This document shows positions 8,316-16,850 of a stretch of DNA of 64,000 nt, in pieces; within the stretch, counting starts at the first letter, position 1, and the number at the start of each line of letters is the position of its first letter. The stretch comes from Halobacteriovorax vibrionivorans. GTDB taxonomy: Bacteria > Bdellovibrionota > Bacteriovoracia > Bacteriovoracales > Bacteriovoracaceae. The translations under genes were made by a program, and so were the position numbers. The stretch is taken from the NCBI RefSeq assembly GCF_003346865.1, contig NZ_QDKL01000001.1:744001-808000 (forward strand), written 5' to 3'. The notes under the pieces were generated by a model that ran no database searches, was not told the DNA's origin, and saw nothing but the letters and a program-made list of their open reading frames with translations.

Positions 8316-11300
8316 TACTGTAATTGTACCGAAACTGCCTTTGAAACACCAGGCTCCTGCATTGTTACCCCGTATAGTGTATCGTTTAACTCCATTGTTT
8401 TCTTATTATGTGTAATAAGAATGAACTGTGATTCAGCACTCATTTCACGAAGAAGTTCATTAAAACGTCCTACGTTGGCATCATCAAGTGGAGCATCAAC
8501 CTCATCCAGTAGACAGAATGGAGATGGCTTAACTAAGAAGATAGAGAAGATTAGTGAAACCGCAGTCATGGCCTTTTCACCACCAGACATTAGGTTAATA
8601 TTTTGCATCTTCTTACCTGGAGGTTTTGCAATAATATCAACTCCACATTCTGCATCTTCAATATTTCCAACGATTTCTAGACGAGCTTCCCCTCCACCAA
8701 AGATGATTGGGAATACTTTTCTAAATCTCGTATCAACTTCTTCAAAAGCAATTTTAAATCTTTCTTTTGATTTCTCATCAATGTGATCAATCGCATTTTG
8801 AAGATCTTCTAGAGACTTTCTAAGCTCTACTTCTTGAACCTTTAAGAAGTCATAACGAAGTTTTTGTCTGTCATAATCTTCAATCGCCTGCCAATTAATC
8901 TCACCTAAGCGACCAAACTCAGACTTATAATTCTTAAGCTTATGCCCTTGGTCTTTAAGGTCTTGGCCATATTTACGAACAAACTCATAAGATTCTTTTT
9001 CAATCTCTTTTGGTCCATTCTCAGTTTCCATGAAGTACATTGTTGAAATATCATTAAGCTTTTCAAAGTCAGACTCACCATATTCAAGATAGCGACCAAG
9101 AGTCTCGCGAAGATCAACACGGTACTTCTCAAAAATATTACGTACGCACTCTTCTTCTTCATTAAGACATCTTTCAAGACGAACTTCTTTTTCAGTAATT
9201 TCCTTGTCGGCTTTATTGATATTCTTAGTGAGTTCTTTAACCTGCTCTTCTCTTTCTTGCATCGCAAGTAATAATTCAGAGAACTCATCTTTCATAATGC
9301 TTAGGACTTCATCTTTACTTGCAAGAACATCTGCCTTGTCATTATTTGAAAGTTCAAGCTCTTCAATCTCAACTTGAATCGTTTCGATTTCATTTTCAAG
9401 TTTCGTAATTAATTCAGTATTGGACTCTTTACGAAGCTTTTGCTTTTCAATTTGTTTTTCAATATCCTCTGACTGAGAACGAAGTGAATTTACACGCTGT
9501 TCAAAAGTCTTGGCCTCAACTTGTTTAGAAACATAAACCTCACGATCAGCTTCATAAACCTCATTCATCTCATTATATCCATCACGTAGATCTTGAATTC
9601 TTTCAGACATATCTGAAATTGATTCTTCTAGTGATGACTTCTCTTTATGAAATGATTCCTCTTTTTCAAGAATAGCAAGTCTAAGCTTAGACGTTTCATC
9701 CTTACGATTCTTAAGAATATCAAGTCTCGTATTTCCAGATTCCATTGAAGCAAGCTTTGACTCTAAAGCAGAGTTCTTTGCTGCATAATCTGCTCTTGCT
9801 TCACTTAGAGCAAGACGAGCATCTTCTAGTTCTTCAACTTTCGACTTTAACATCTCATTTGAAGCACTTACTTCTTCTTCAAGGTTGGCAACTTTTTCAT
9901 TTAGAGAGACTAACTCGTTTTCAAGAGTTTCAATTGTATTATTTCTTTCAATCGCACTTTGACCTTGCTCTCCAGATCCTTTGATATGAAGAACTGTCGC
10001 ATTACGGCGATTTCTAATTTGAATATTTCCTGCAATATCTGAGATTCCACCAAATGAGATCGAGCTCTCAAGTGAAGCAACCTTATCAACGTCAAGAGTA
10101 TCAACGATGAATAAGCTTGATAAATAAGGAGTCAGTTTCGCTTTATACTCTTCAGGTAATTCAATAATATCACTTAACGTTGTTAGCTCTGCTCCTAGCT
10201 TAACCTGGAGTCTTTCACGTGCTTCAGCCGAAATGATATCTGCTGATTTATCAGCAAGTAAGATTTCAAGCGCATTCTCATCATTTTCAGACACCCAGTT
10301 TTTCAGAAGAGATAGGTCACTTTCAGAAGTAACTAAAGACTCTAAGAACTCTCCAAGAAGTGCTGTAACAGCTTTCGTGTACTTGTCATCACACTTGATA
10401 ATATTTCCTAGAACAGTGTAATTTTCCGAGTCAACTTCATTTAAGAACTTCGATACACCTTCTTTTGCACCTTCTAGAGATGCGCGGATTTCTTTTAAAG
10501 AAGATAAGCGTGATTGTTTCGTAATCTGCTCTTTTGTAAGAGTTTTCAGTTCACTCTCTAGATCACGATCCTTAATAGTTAATTCATTTACTGTTTCTTT
10601 CAGGTTTGATTCTGATTCAGTTAACTCCTGCGCTAAATTCTTAGCGGCCATAACCTCGTCTCTTTCCTTGGCAAGTTCTGTTGAAACACCTGAGTATTGT
10701 TTTTCAATTGCTTCAATTTCAGTTGCAAGGTCTTGAAGAGTTGCAGCATATTCTTCAAGTTTTGAACTATTTTGAAAGGCTTGTTGTTCCATTTTAACAA
10801 GCTCTTCTTTTTTAATATTTAACTCTTCTTCAATTTCATTTATTTGAGATTGGCGATCTTCAAGTTCAGACTTTAAAGTTTCAAGTTTTTCACTTGCAGC
10901 TTCATAGTCATAATCTTCTTTTGAAGAAGTGATAACATCATTAATTTCTGTTTCAATTTCTTCTTTCTTCAGTAGTCTTTCTTCAATCTCTTGTGAAAGC
11001 TCTTCGATCTCTTTTTGCCTTTGCTCTAAATTCTCTTCCTTATCCGTTAGAGACTTGCAAAGAGCATTAAGCCTTTCTTCTGAAGCAGCTAATTTATTTG
11101 AGATCTCATTTCTTTCTTTTTGAAATTCATCAATTTTTGCAGTCTTCTCTTCTCTTTCAAAGCGCTCTTCTTCAAGAGATATCTCTAGAGAATCTTTCTG
11201 TGTACTCCAAGCCTCAAGGTTCATTCTTTTTTCAGTAAGTTCTGATGAACCATCACGAAGTTCGCGAAGATCTTCAAAAACCTTGTGTGCATTAACAGAG

Positions 11301-11998
11301 ATTTCAGTGCGCTTAATTTTCTCTTTTAAGTTACGAGCTCTTTCAGCTTTTTCAGCTTGTTTTTGAAGAGATTTTAAATTCTTTTCAATTTCAACAGTAA
11401 GATCATTTAGACGATTTAAGTTTTGCTCTGTTGCTTCGATCTTTCTCATCGATTCTTTTTTACGAACTTTGAATTTCGTAATACCAGCAACTTCTTCAAT
11501 CATTGTACGACGCTCAACCGGTTTTGCTTGAACAAGTCTGTTGATTTCACCTTGAGCAATAATTGAATAAGACTTTGCACCAGCACCAGTATCCATAAAT
11601 ACTTCTTGGATATCTTTGAGTCTTGCTGGCTCTCCATTGATACGATATTCCGTATCTCCATTTCTATATAACTTTCTTGTTAATTGAATCTCTGAAGGGT
11701 TTGCAACTTTTCCACCAATGTGAATATGCTTACCATCCGTATTTTCTAGGACAAGAGTTGCCTCGGCCCAAGCAGCTGGATTGTATTTAGAAGAACCAGC
11801 AAAAATAAGGTCCTTCATAGAGTTACCTCTTAGGTGTTTAGCTGATTGCTCACCCATAATCCAAAAAAGGGCATCTACGATATTTGATTTACCGCATCCA
11901 TTTGGCCCAACGATACCTGTAATACCGTCGTCAAAATTAACAATTGTACGATCTTTAAAGGATTTAAAGCCCTGGATAATAAGTCTTTTCAGTTGCAC
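8315..11998 (-). CDS. smc: Chromosome segregation ATPase SMC
   Basis: SMC dimers, with ScpA and ScpB, form the bacterial condensin that compacts and segregates the chromosome. Residues 31-38 (GPNGCGKS) are the Walker A motif. A long coiled coil (about 165-500) leads to the hinge (about 500-670), a second coiled coil follows, and the C-terminal head has the signature MSGGEKA near residue 1135 and the Walker B FCLLDEVDAPLDD. At 1,227 residues it has the usual length of bacterial SMC. The start is GTG at 11998 with GGAG nine bases upstream. lolA follows with a one-base overlap. The coiled-coil arms are Glu/Lys-rich and create several spurious frames on the other strand. Confidence 0.97.
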   Translation of the reverse strand: MQLKRLIIQGFKSFKDRTIVNFDDGITGIVGPNGCGKSNIVDALFWIMGEQSAKHLRGNSMKDLIFAGSSKYNPAAWAEATLVLENTDGKHIHIGGKVANPSEIQLTRKLYRNGDTEYRINGEPARLKDIQEVFMDTGAGAKSYSIIAQGEINRLVQAKPVERRTMIEEVAGITKFKVRKKESMRKIEATEQNLNRLNDLTVEIEKNLKSLQKQAEKAERARNLKEKIKRTEISVNAHKVFEDLRELRDGSSELTEKRMNLEAWSTQKDSLEISLEEERFEREEKTAKIDEFQKERNEISNKLAASEERLNALCKSLTDKEENLEQRQKEIEELSQEIEERLLKKEEIETEINDVITSSKEDYDYEAASEKLETLKSELEDRQSQINEIEEELNIKKEELVKMEQQAFQNSSKLEEYAATLQDLATEIEAIEKQYSGVSTELAKERDEVMAAKNLAQELTESESNLKETVNELTIKDRDLESELKTLTKEQITKQSRLSSLKEIRASLEGAKEGVSKFLNEVDSENYTVLGNIIKCDDKYTKAVTALLGEFLESLVTSESDLSLLKNWVSENDENALEILLADKSADIISAEARERLQVKLGAELTTLSDIIELPEEYKAKLTPYLSSLFIVDTLDVDKVASLESSISFGGISDIAGNIQIRNRRNATVLHIKGSGEQGQSAIERNNTIETLENELVSLNEKVANLEEEVSASNEMLKSKVEELEDARLALSEARADYAAKNSALESKLASMESGNTRLDILKNRKDETSKLRLAILEKEESFHKEKSSLEESISDMSERIQDLRDGYNEMNEVYEADREVYVSKQVEAKTFEQRVNSLRSQSEDIEKQIEKQKLRKESNTELITKLENEIETIQVEIEELELSNNDKADVLASKDEVLSIMKDEFSELLLAMQEREEQVKELTKNINKADKEITEKEVRLERCLNEEEECVRNIFEKYRVDLRETLGRYLEYGESDFEKLNDISTMYFMETENGPKEIEKESYEFVRKYGQDLKDQGHKLKNYKSEFGRLGEINWQAIEDYDRQKLRYDFLKVQEVELRKSLEDLQNAIDHIDEKSKERFKIAFEEVDTRFRKVFPIIFGGGEARLEIVGNIEDAECGVDIIAKPPGKKMQNINLMSGGEKAMTAVSLIFSIFLVKPSPFCLLDEVDAPLDDANVGRFNELLREMSAESQFILITHNKKTMELNDTLYGVTMQEPGVSKAVSVQLQ

Positions 11999-12049
11999 TT
12001 TGATTCACTCCGTCAATGTCTACTATATTTTGTGTGTTGTGTAGGGCTT

Positions 12050-12061
12050 AATGTACCATTT
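12050..12061 (-). promoter_or_regulatory. Shared 12-base motif upstream of smc
   Basis: On the minus strand this reads AAATGGTACATT and ends 52 bases before the smc GTG. The identical 12-mer lies about 46 bases before the start of the AMP nucleosidase gene at 30549-30560. TACATT preceded by TGG could serve as an extended -10 box; a protein binding site is the alternative. Confidence 0.3.
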
Positions 12062-12213
12062 CAAGCACCAAATCGTACACTTTTAATATTTAAGTTTCGC
12101 TAAAAGACTTACGTGTTTTTAATATCTTACAAAGCCAAAATCCTAACAAGAACTAACACGCCACTTTATATTGTACGAATTTAATACTAGGGCTTCATCA
12201 TTCACTCAAAGTT

Positions 12214-12221
12214 GCCGATAA
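12214..12221 (+). promoter_or_regulatory. FliA-type -10 element before the HD-GYP gene
   Basis: GCCGATAA is an exact match to the sigma28 -10 consensus and ends eight bases before the ATG at 12230. The region 11 bases further upstream (TCATCATT) is a poor -35 match, so sigma28 control is doubtful. The position again implies a leaderless or very short-leader mRNA. Confidence 0.3.
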
Positions 12222-12229
12222 GAAATCCA

Positions 12230-13363
12230 ATGAGCCAAGATCAAAAGACAGTCTATTTCACAATCGACTTTCATCTCGTTTCACGAGAAAAGCCGATGCT
12301 ATATAATATCTACATCAATTCATCGACGGTAAAAGACAAGGATCACTATGTGAAAATTGTTAAGCCAGGTGAAGTACTTACTGACGCAGACGTGGAGGAC
12401 TTTAAAAAGTATCAACGTATTCATGTCCTCGAGTCAGAACGAGGTCTTTACTTACAATCCCTTGCTGAAAATGATGATTTTGAATCTCTTGATAAAGTAA
12501 CGGCCATTAAAGACTCAGCTGTTAAGCATCTCGATGATATCTTTAATCCAGGAAAAGAATTTAATACTGAAATTCTTGGTGAGGCCCTTGATGGTTGTCA
12601 CGATTCAATGAAGGCCATGGTTGGAGTTATAAAAGACTACGATATCAATAGTCTTAAGAACCTGATCGGTGAATTATCTTTTCACGACTTCTACACTTAC
12701 GATCATTCAATAAATGTTAGTATGTATAGTGTTCTCATCTATAAACAATATAGACCTAAGGCCAGTGAAGCAGATCTTGTAGCAATTGGACTCGGAGGAC
12801 TTCTTCACGATTTAGGGAAAACAAAGATTTCAACTGAAATCCTCAATAAGTCTGGTGGTCTTTCTGATGAAGAATTTGCAGAAATAAAAAAACACCCAGA
12901 ACTTGGTGTCGAGTTGTTTCGAGAAGCTAACCCAGATTTTCCAGGTTTAAAAAAAGAAGCAATTGAAAGAGTAATTGTTGAACACCATGAAAATATTGAT
13001 GGTTCAGGCTACCCAAAGGGATTAAAAGGACCTGACCACCACATCTTTTCAAAAGTAGTTTCTGTTGCTGACTTCTTTGATGCCATCACAACAAAGCGTT
13101 CATATTCACAAGCACTTCCAATTGAAGATGCTTTAGAAATTATGAAAAAAACAGTTGGAAAGAAGATCGATGCTGAAATTTTTGATTTCTTTGTTAAAAA
13201 AGTTTCAAAAGTAATCTTAACTGGAAAGACAATGATAGAACTTCCAGAAGACTTCAACACTGAAATTGCCCACGCTGAACTTCCAGTACAAAAAGTACAA
13301 CCAAAGAAGCTTGGTGAGAATTTCACAAAAGCACCAGATAATCCTAATAAGATTGAAAAATAA
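12230..13363 (+). CDS. HD-GYP domain phosphodiesterase (cyclic-di-GMP type)
   Basis: HD-GYP proteins hydrolyse cyclic-di-GMP through a metal centre. The catalytic domain spans about residues 130-330: a YDHS helix, the HD pair at 193-194 in LLHDLGK, and the intact HHENIDGSGYP at 252-262 that contains the GYP signature. This suggests an active enzyme. The first 120 residues form an unrecognised cytosolic domain (MLYNIYINSS onwards) of the kind often found in HD-GYP proteins of this lineage; no receiver or membrane segment is visible. The ATG at 12230 is preferred to a TTG at 12212 that overlaps the GCCGATAA element. tRNA-Pro lies just downstream on the other strand. Confidence 0.85.
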   Translation: MSQDQKTVYFTIDFHLVSREKPMLYNIYINSSTVKDKDHYVKIVKPGEVLTDADVEDFKKYQRIHVLESERGLYLQSLAENDDFESLDKVTAIKDSAVKHLDDIFNPGKEFNTEILGEALDGCHDSMKAMVGVIKDYDINSLKNLIGELSFHDFYTYDHSINVSMYSVLIYKQYRPKASEADLVAIGLGGLLHDLGKTKISTEILNKSGGLSDEEFAEIKKHPELGVELFREANPDFPGLKKEAIERVIVEHHENIDGSGYPKGLKGPDHHIFSKVVSVADFFDAITTKRSYSQALPIEDALEIMKKTVGKKIDAEIFDFFVKKVSKVILTGKTMIELPEDFNTEIAHAELPVQKVQPKKLGENFTKAPDNPNKIEK

Positions 13364-13387
13364 GTTAAATTTATGGGATTTGAAAAA

Positions 13388-13464
13388 TGGTCGGAGTAGC
13401 AGGATTTGAACCTGCGACCCCTTGCTCCCAAAGCAAGTGCGCTACCAAACTGCGCTATACTCCG
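13388..13464 (-). tRNA. tRNA-Pro (anticodon UGG)
   Basis: The 77-base sequence folds as a cloverleaf: acceptor stem CGGAGTA with TACTCCG, anticodon stem CTTGC with GCAAG around a seven-base loop TTTGGGA (anticodon TGG), and a T arm with TTCAAAT. The 3' ACCA is encoded. A consensus promoter precedes it at 13488-13516 and a T-run follows the CCA. Confidence 0.97.
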
Positions 13465-13487
13465 ACATTGAAAAATTGGGTGTGATT

Positions 13488-13516
13488 GTTATAAGTGATC
13501 TAAACCTTTTTGGCAA
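13488..13516 (-). promoter_or_regulatory. Sigma70 promoter of tRNA-Pro
   Basis: On the minus strand TTGCCA (13516-13511) and TATAAC (13493-13488) are 17 bases apart. Transcription would begin near 13481, about 17 bases before the mature tRNA 5' end. Confidence 0.65.
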
Positions 13517-13534
13517 CCCAGAACTTAAACTTAT

Positions 13535-14107
13535 TTAAAGTTCCTTAAAAAATTTCACAGCACTCTCAACGGCCTTCGCTCGATGAGAATTTGCATTCTT
13601 CCACTCTTCTAATTCAGCTACGGTCTTATTGGGAAAGGCTTTAGGGCAGAATACGGGATCGTAACCAAAGCCACCATCTCCCACATAACTATCTGAAATC
13701 TCACCTTCCATGCGCCCCTCAAAAAAATATATTTCCTCAGGTGAAATATAGAAACACAGAACACAAGTAAAGAAAGCTTCACGTTTTTCTTTGTCTAAAA
13801 GCTTCTCTAAAAGAAGCTCAGCTCTTTGTTTATCTGTTAAACCTTCTCCCCCAAAACGAGCAGAGAAAATTCCCAACTCATCAGGTAATGCCTCTACATT
13901 AATTCCGGAGTCATCTGCAAGAACAGGCTTTTTAAATTCTTCATAATATGCCTGTGCTTTTTTTAAGGCATTTTCTTGATAGGTTGTTCCATCTTCAACC
14001 ACTTCTAATTTAGTTGGTGCTGCCTTTACGGTAACGTTACTATCTTTAAAAAGAATACCAAACTCTTCGGCCTTGTGGGCATTACCAGATGCAAGAATAA
14101 AGTTCAT
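13535..14107 (-). CDS. rdgB: XTP/dITP diphosphatase (non-canonical purine NTP pyrophosphatase)
   Basis: RdgB/HAM1 hydrolyses dITP, XTP and ITP to monophosphates and so keeps deaminated purines out of DNA and RNA. The family signature ILASGNAHKAEEF (usually LASGNxGKxxE) opens the protein. ADDSGINVEAL, ARFGG and the C-terminal GFGYDPVF and SHRAKA motifs follow in the usual order. The ATG at 14107 overlaps the rph stop as TAATG, so the two are co-translated; an upstream in-frame extension inside rph is not supported. Length is 190 residues, normal for the family. The rph-rdgB pairing is common in bacteria. Confidence 0.95.
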   Translation of the reverse strand: MNFILASGNAHKAEEFGILFKDSNVTVKAAPTKLEVVEDGTTYQENALKKAQAYYEEFKKPVLADDSGINVEALPDELGIFSARFGGEGLTDKQRAELLLEKLLDKEKREAFFTCVLCFYISPEEIYFFEGRMEGEISDSYVGDGGFGYDPVFCPKAFPNKTVAELEEWKNANSHRAKAVESAVKFFKEL

Positions 14108-14814
14108 TACTGTCCTAAAGTTTCTTTTTGTTTTGCAAATACAATTTTTAATGACTCTGTTGCACAATCCATAAGAGCATCCATTTGTTCTCTTGAAAAT
14201 GCCTGGCCTTCGGCCGTTCCTTGAACTTCAATAAACTTTCCAGACTCAGTCATAACAATATTCATATCTGTGTCACAACTTGAATCTTCTTCATAATTTA
14301 AATCAGCAATAATCTTACCTTCTTTATTAATTCCACAACTAATTGCGGCCAATGGTTCAATAATTGGACTTTCTTTTAAGTCACCACTTGCAAGTAATGA
14401 TTGAATTGCCAATTCAAGAGCAATAAAAGAGCCAGAGATAGAAGTTGTTCTTGTACCACCATCTGCAACCATTACGTCACAATCTAGCGTAATCATTCGC
14501 TCACCAAGCTTTTCAAGATCAACGACGGCCCTTAAGCTTCGTCCAATTAACCTTTGAATTTCCTGAGTTCGTCCTCCAATTTTAGAGCGTTCACGTCTTG
14601 AGCGAGTATGAGTTGAACTTGGAAGCATTGAATATTCGGCCGTCACCCAACCTTTTCCACTGCCTTTCATCCACCTTGGAACATTATCTTCAATTGAAGC
14701 TGTAATATGAACTTTTGTGTTACCAAATTCAGCTAGTACAGAACCGGCTGCATAAGGGTTAATATTAATAGAAAAGTTAACTTCTCTTGGAGTAGAACGT
14801 TCGATTAGTGACAT
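14107..14814 (-). CDS. rph: Ribonuclease PH
   Basis: RNase PH is a phosphorolytic 3'-to-5' exonuclease that trims tRNA precursors beyond the CCA end and uses phosphate as nucleophile. The sequence has the family landmarks GSVLAEFGNTKV, the basic THTRSRRER segment that binds phosphate and RNA, RAVVDLEKLGERM, DCDVMVADGGTRTT and the C-terminal VQGTAEG. At 235 residues it is full length. AGAGG lies eight bases before the ATG at 14814. It is the first gene of the rph-rdgB operon and is divergent from birA across a 44-base gap. Confidence 0.96.
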   Translation of the reverse strand: MSLIERSTPREVNFSININPYAAGSVLAEFGNTKVHITASIEDNVPRWMKGSGKGWVTAEYSMLPSSTHTRSRRERSKIGGRTQEIQRLIGRSLRAVVDLEKLGERMITLDCDVMVADGGTRTTSISGSFIALELAIQSLLASGDLKESPIIEPLAAISCGINKEGKIIADLNYEEDSSCDTDMNIVMTESGKFIEVQGTAEGQAFSREQMDALMDCATESLKIVFAKQKETLGQ

Positions 14815-14815
14815 A

Positions 14816-14854
14816 TTGAATACCTCTGATTTTATTAGTATTCTTCGATAATAA
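14816..14854 (+). promoter_or_regulatory. Putative promoter of birA with TTCGATAATAA element
   Basis: TTGAAT at 14816-14821 and TATTCT at 14839-14844 are 17 bases apart. An 11-base element TTCGATAATAA (14844-14854) lies exactly four bases before the ATG, as it also does before the lipoprotein ATG at 466. No ribosome binding site is present, so the mRNA leader is probably absent or under ten bases. Confidence 0.4.
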
Positions 14855-14858
14855 CATA

Positions 14859-15536
14859 ATGAGAAAGCCTATGAAACACTTACACTTTAAAGAACTTCCC
14901 TCTACCCAACTTAAAGCTATTGAATTAATTGAAGAACACAATTCAATTCTAATTAGCGCACAGAAGCAAACACAAGGAAGAGGTAGAAGAGATAATAATT
15001 GGGAAGATCTCGAAAATAGTCTAGCTTTCTCATTTAATATTAGCCCTACAGGTAAGCCTACTCTTCTGGCACTAGAAATTGCGATTACTCTTGCGAAGTA
15101 TTTTGATGAAGATAATTTAAGTCTCAAATGGCCTAACGATATTTACAATGAAAAAGGAAAGAAGGTCATTGGAATCCTCGTAAATAAAGAGGGAGATGAT
15201 TACATTATTGGTATTGGAATAAATTATGGCCCAGTTACGAAGTCCACTCATAATAACTATGGACAGCTAAAATCAGGTCACTTACTTAACGAAGAAGAGT
15301 ACAAGACTCTACCGGAGCAAATTTATAAGTATATCTGTGAGAATCGATTAAACGATCATGACATTATCTCAAAATGGAGTCGATTAAGCTTTCATATCAA
15401 TCAAAAATGTAAAGTTATTGATGGTGATGAGATTATCACTGGCACATTTGAAGGCATTGGTGAATATGGTGAAGCATTGATTAAAAACGGAGATAAAATA
15501 GAGAAAGCCTATACAGGCTCTCTCTTATTGGATTAG
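14859..15536 (+). CDS. birA: Biotin-[acetyl-CoA carboxylase] ligase, no DNA-binding domain
   Basis: This enzyme activates biotin with ATP and attaches it to the Lys of biotin carrier domains. It has the catalytic GRGRRDN loop near residues 43-49 that binds biotinyl-AMP, KWPNDIY near residue 90 and a following GILVN strand. A short C-terminal SH3-like domain completes it. At 225 residues it lacks the N-terminal helix-turn-helix of E. coli BirA, so it cannot be the biotin operon repressor. The likely substrate in this window is the carrier protein encoded at 47448-47954. Of two possible starts (ATG at 14859 or 14871) the first is used; neither has a clear ribosome binding site. Confidence 0.92.
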   Translation: MRKPMKHLHFKELPSTQLKAIELIEEHNSILISAQKQTQGRGRRDNNWEDLENSLAFSFNISPTGKPTLLALEIAITLAKYFDEDNLSLKWPNDIYNEKGKKVIGILVNKEGDDYIIGIGINYGPVTKSTHNNYGQLKSGHLLNEEEYKTLPEQIYKYICENRLNDHDIISKWSRLSFHINQKCKVIDGDEIITGTFEGIGEYGEALIKNGDKIEKAYTGSLLLD

Positions 15537-15538
15537 TT

Positions 15539-16774
15539 TTATTCTGAAATTGAAGTAAGAACTTTTTTTGAGATTGTCTTAAGTTCTTTTTTAATTAGGT
15601 TCTCTGCAAGATCTGGAACAATTTCCCAAATAATCTTCTCTAGGTTTTGTTCGCAATATTCTTTTGCATATTTTTCAATGATAGGTGCGACGTCAGCTCT
15701 TAATGAAGCTTTTAAGTCTTCCATATCAACACTTGGTGCCTGCTTTGATGCACCTTTATTAACAAGAGCTGTTGTTGTGCGCTCAAAAGAGAAATTATCA
15801 TTCATTTCACTAGCATTAGAAACATCAATTTCGTGCTCATCTTCTTCTGGTGATGAAAATGCTTGAGAAACTTCTTCATCAACATCCCAAAGATTCTCAT
15901 CTGCGATCTCTTGTGGGAAGTCATCTGATTCATCTGTAGCATCTTCTTCAGCAGAAAGTTCTTCACTAGTATATTGAGATCGTGGCTCCTCAATAATAGG
16001 CTCTTCTTGAGGAAAGTCATCATCAAGCTCGTCATCAAGACTTCCAAAATAATTACTAACATCTAAAACTGTCGAAGCCGCCTCTTGATTTATATCTGGT
16101 GCTTCATTCTCAGAACTAATTTCTTGCCCTTCAATAACAGGAGGCAGAGAATCAAAATCACCTGTTACATCGCTACCTTTTAAATTTGTTGGATCAAAGC
16201 CCCAACCGTCTAACTCAGAGCTTAAATCTGAAGGATCGATCGTTTCTTCATTTTCTAGAGAATCAATATCTTGCTTATCATCGAGGTGAAACTCACCTGT
16301 CTGATCTTCTTCTTCAAATTCACCTTGAGTCGTATCGACACCCCAACCAGAGAAGTTATCATCCTCAGAGTCTTCCTGAGGAAACTCTTCGCTATCTTCA
16401 ATTGGCTGTTCATCAGAAACACCATTTTCAATTAAGTCATTACATAAATTGATAAACTTTTCAGTTTCGAAAGGCTTTACAACTTTATCTGAATATCCGC
16501 TACTACGTAGCTTCTCTTCATCAATGATATCAAATGTCCCTAGCATTGCGAGAATAGGAGTTTGTGAAAACCTCTCTCGAACTTTTCGACCAAGGCCATA
16601 ACCGTCATCAGCAAGACCAAAGTCTAATAAAATCAAATCAAAGTCTTCACTTTGGTTGAAAATATCCTCTTCATCCAATACAGGAGTAAGCTCAAAGTCT
16701 TGGCTTGCAAATGTAATTTTGATTACTTTTTGAATCGTCTGACTATCGTCAGCAACTAATACCTTTCTACTCAT
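15539..16774 (-). CDS. Response regulator with long acidic linker and conserved C-terminal helix domain
   Basis: Residues 1-120 form a receiver domain: the acidic pair D9-D10, the phospho-acceptor D51 in LILLDFG and the invariant Lys in KVVKPFE are all present. Residues of about 130-330 are a low-complexity Asp/Glu/Ser linker with recurring WG and FPQE patches. The last 55 residues are basic and helical (EQNLEKIIWEIVPDLAENLI), a tail I recall from receiver proteins of delta-type bacteria but cannot name. No DNA-binding or enzymatic output domain is visible. GAGG lies seven bases before the ATG at 16774, so an upstream TTG is rejected. It lies 77 bases downstream of the PP2C gene and may have its own promoter. 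Confidence 0.8.
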   Translation of the reverse strand: MSRKVLVADDSQTIQKVIKITFASQDFELTPVLDEEDIFNQSEDFDLILLDFGLADDGYGLGRKVRERFSQTPILAMLGTFDIIDEEKLRSSGYSDKVVKPFETEKFINLCNDLIENGVSDEQPIEDSEEFPQEDSEDDNFSGWGVDTTQGEFEEEDQTGEFHLDDKQDIDSLENEETIDPSDLSSELDGWGFDPTNLKGSDVTGDFDSLPPVIEGQEISSENEAPDINQEAASTVLDVSNYFGSLDDELDDDFPQEEPIIEEPRSQYTSEELSAEEDATDESDDFPQEIADENLWDVDEEVSQAFSSPEEDEHEIDVSNASEMNDNFSFERTTTALVNKGASKQAPSVDMEDLKASLRADVAPIIEKYAKEYCEQNLEKIIWEIVPDLAENLIKKELKTISKKVLTSISE

Positions 16775-16850
16775 ATAAAACCTCAATATATTGTTACGCA
16801 AAAAATCCAGCTAAGCAAGTATTGAGTTTTACTAGGATTATTTAATTATA

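Noticed and set aside
8421..12044. Several plus-strand frames of 60-130 codons opposite smc
   Set aside because: They are Leu/Ser-rich mirror images of the SMC coiled coil and its Glu/Lys codons, and have no ribosome binding sites.
12195..12221. A full sigma28 promoter before the HD-GYP gene
   Set aside because: GCCGATAA is perfect, but the -35 region 11 bases upstream matches at only about half the positions, so I list only the -10 element.
13009..13431. A 140-codon minus-strand frame across the HD-GYP gene and tRNA-Pro
   Set aside because: It runs through a tRNA gene and the HD-GYP coding region on the other strand, so it is a chance frame.
16775..16850. A terminator between the PP2C and response-regulator genes
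   Set aside because: A run of six T follows an AGCTAAGC-like patch, but no stable hairpin can be drawn.
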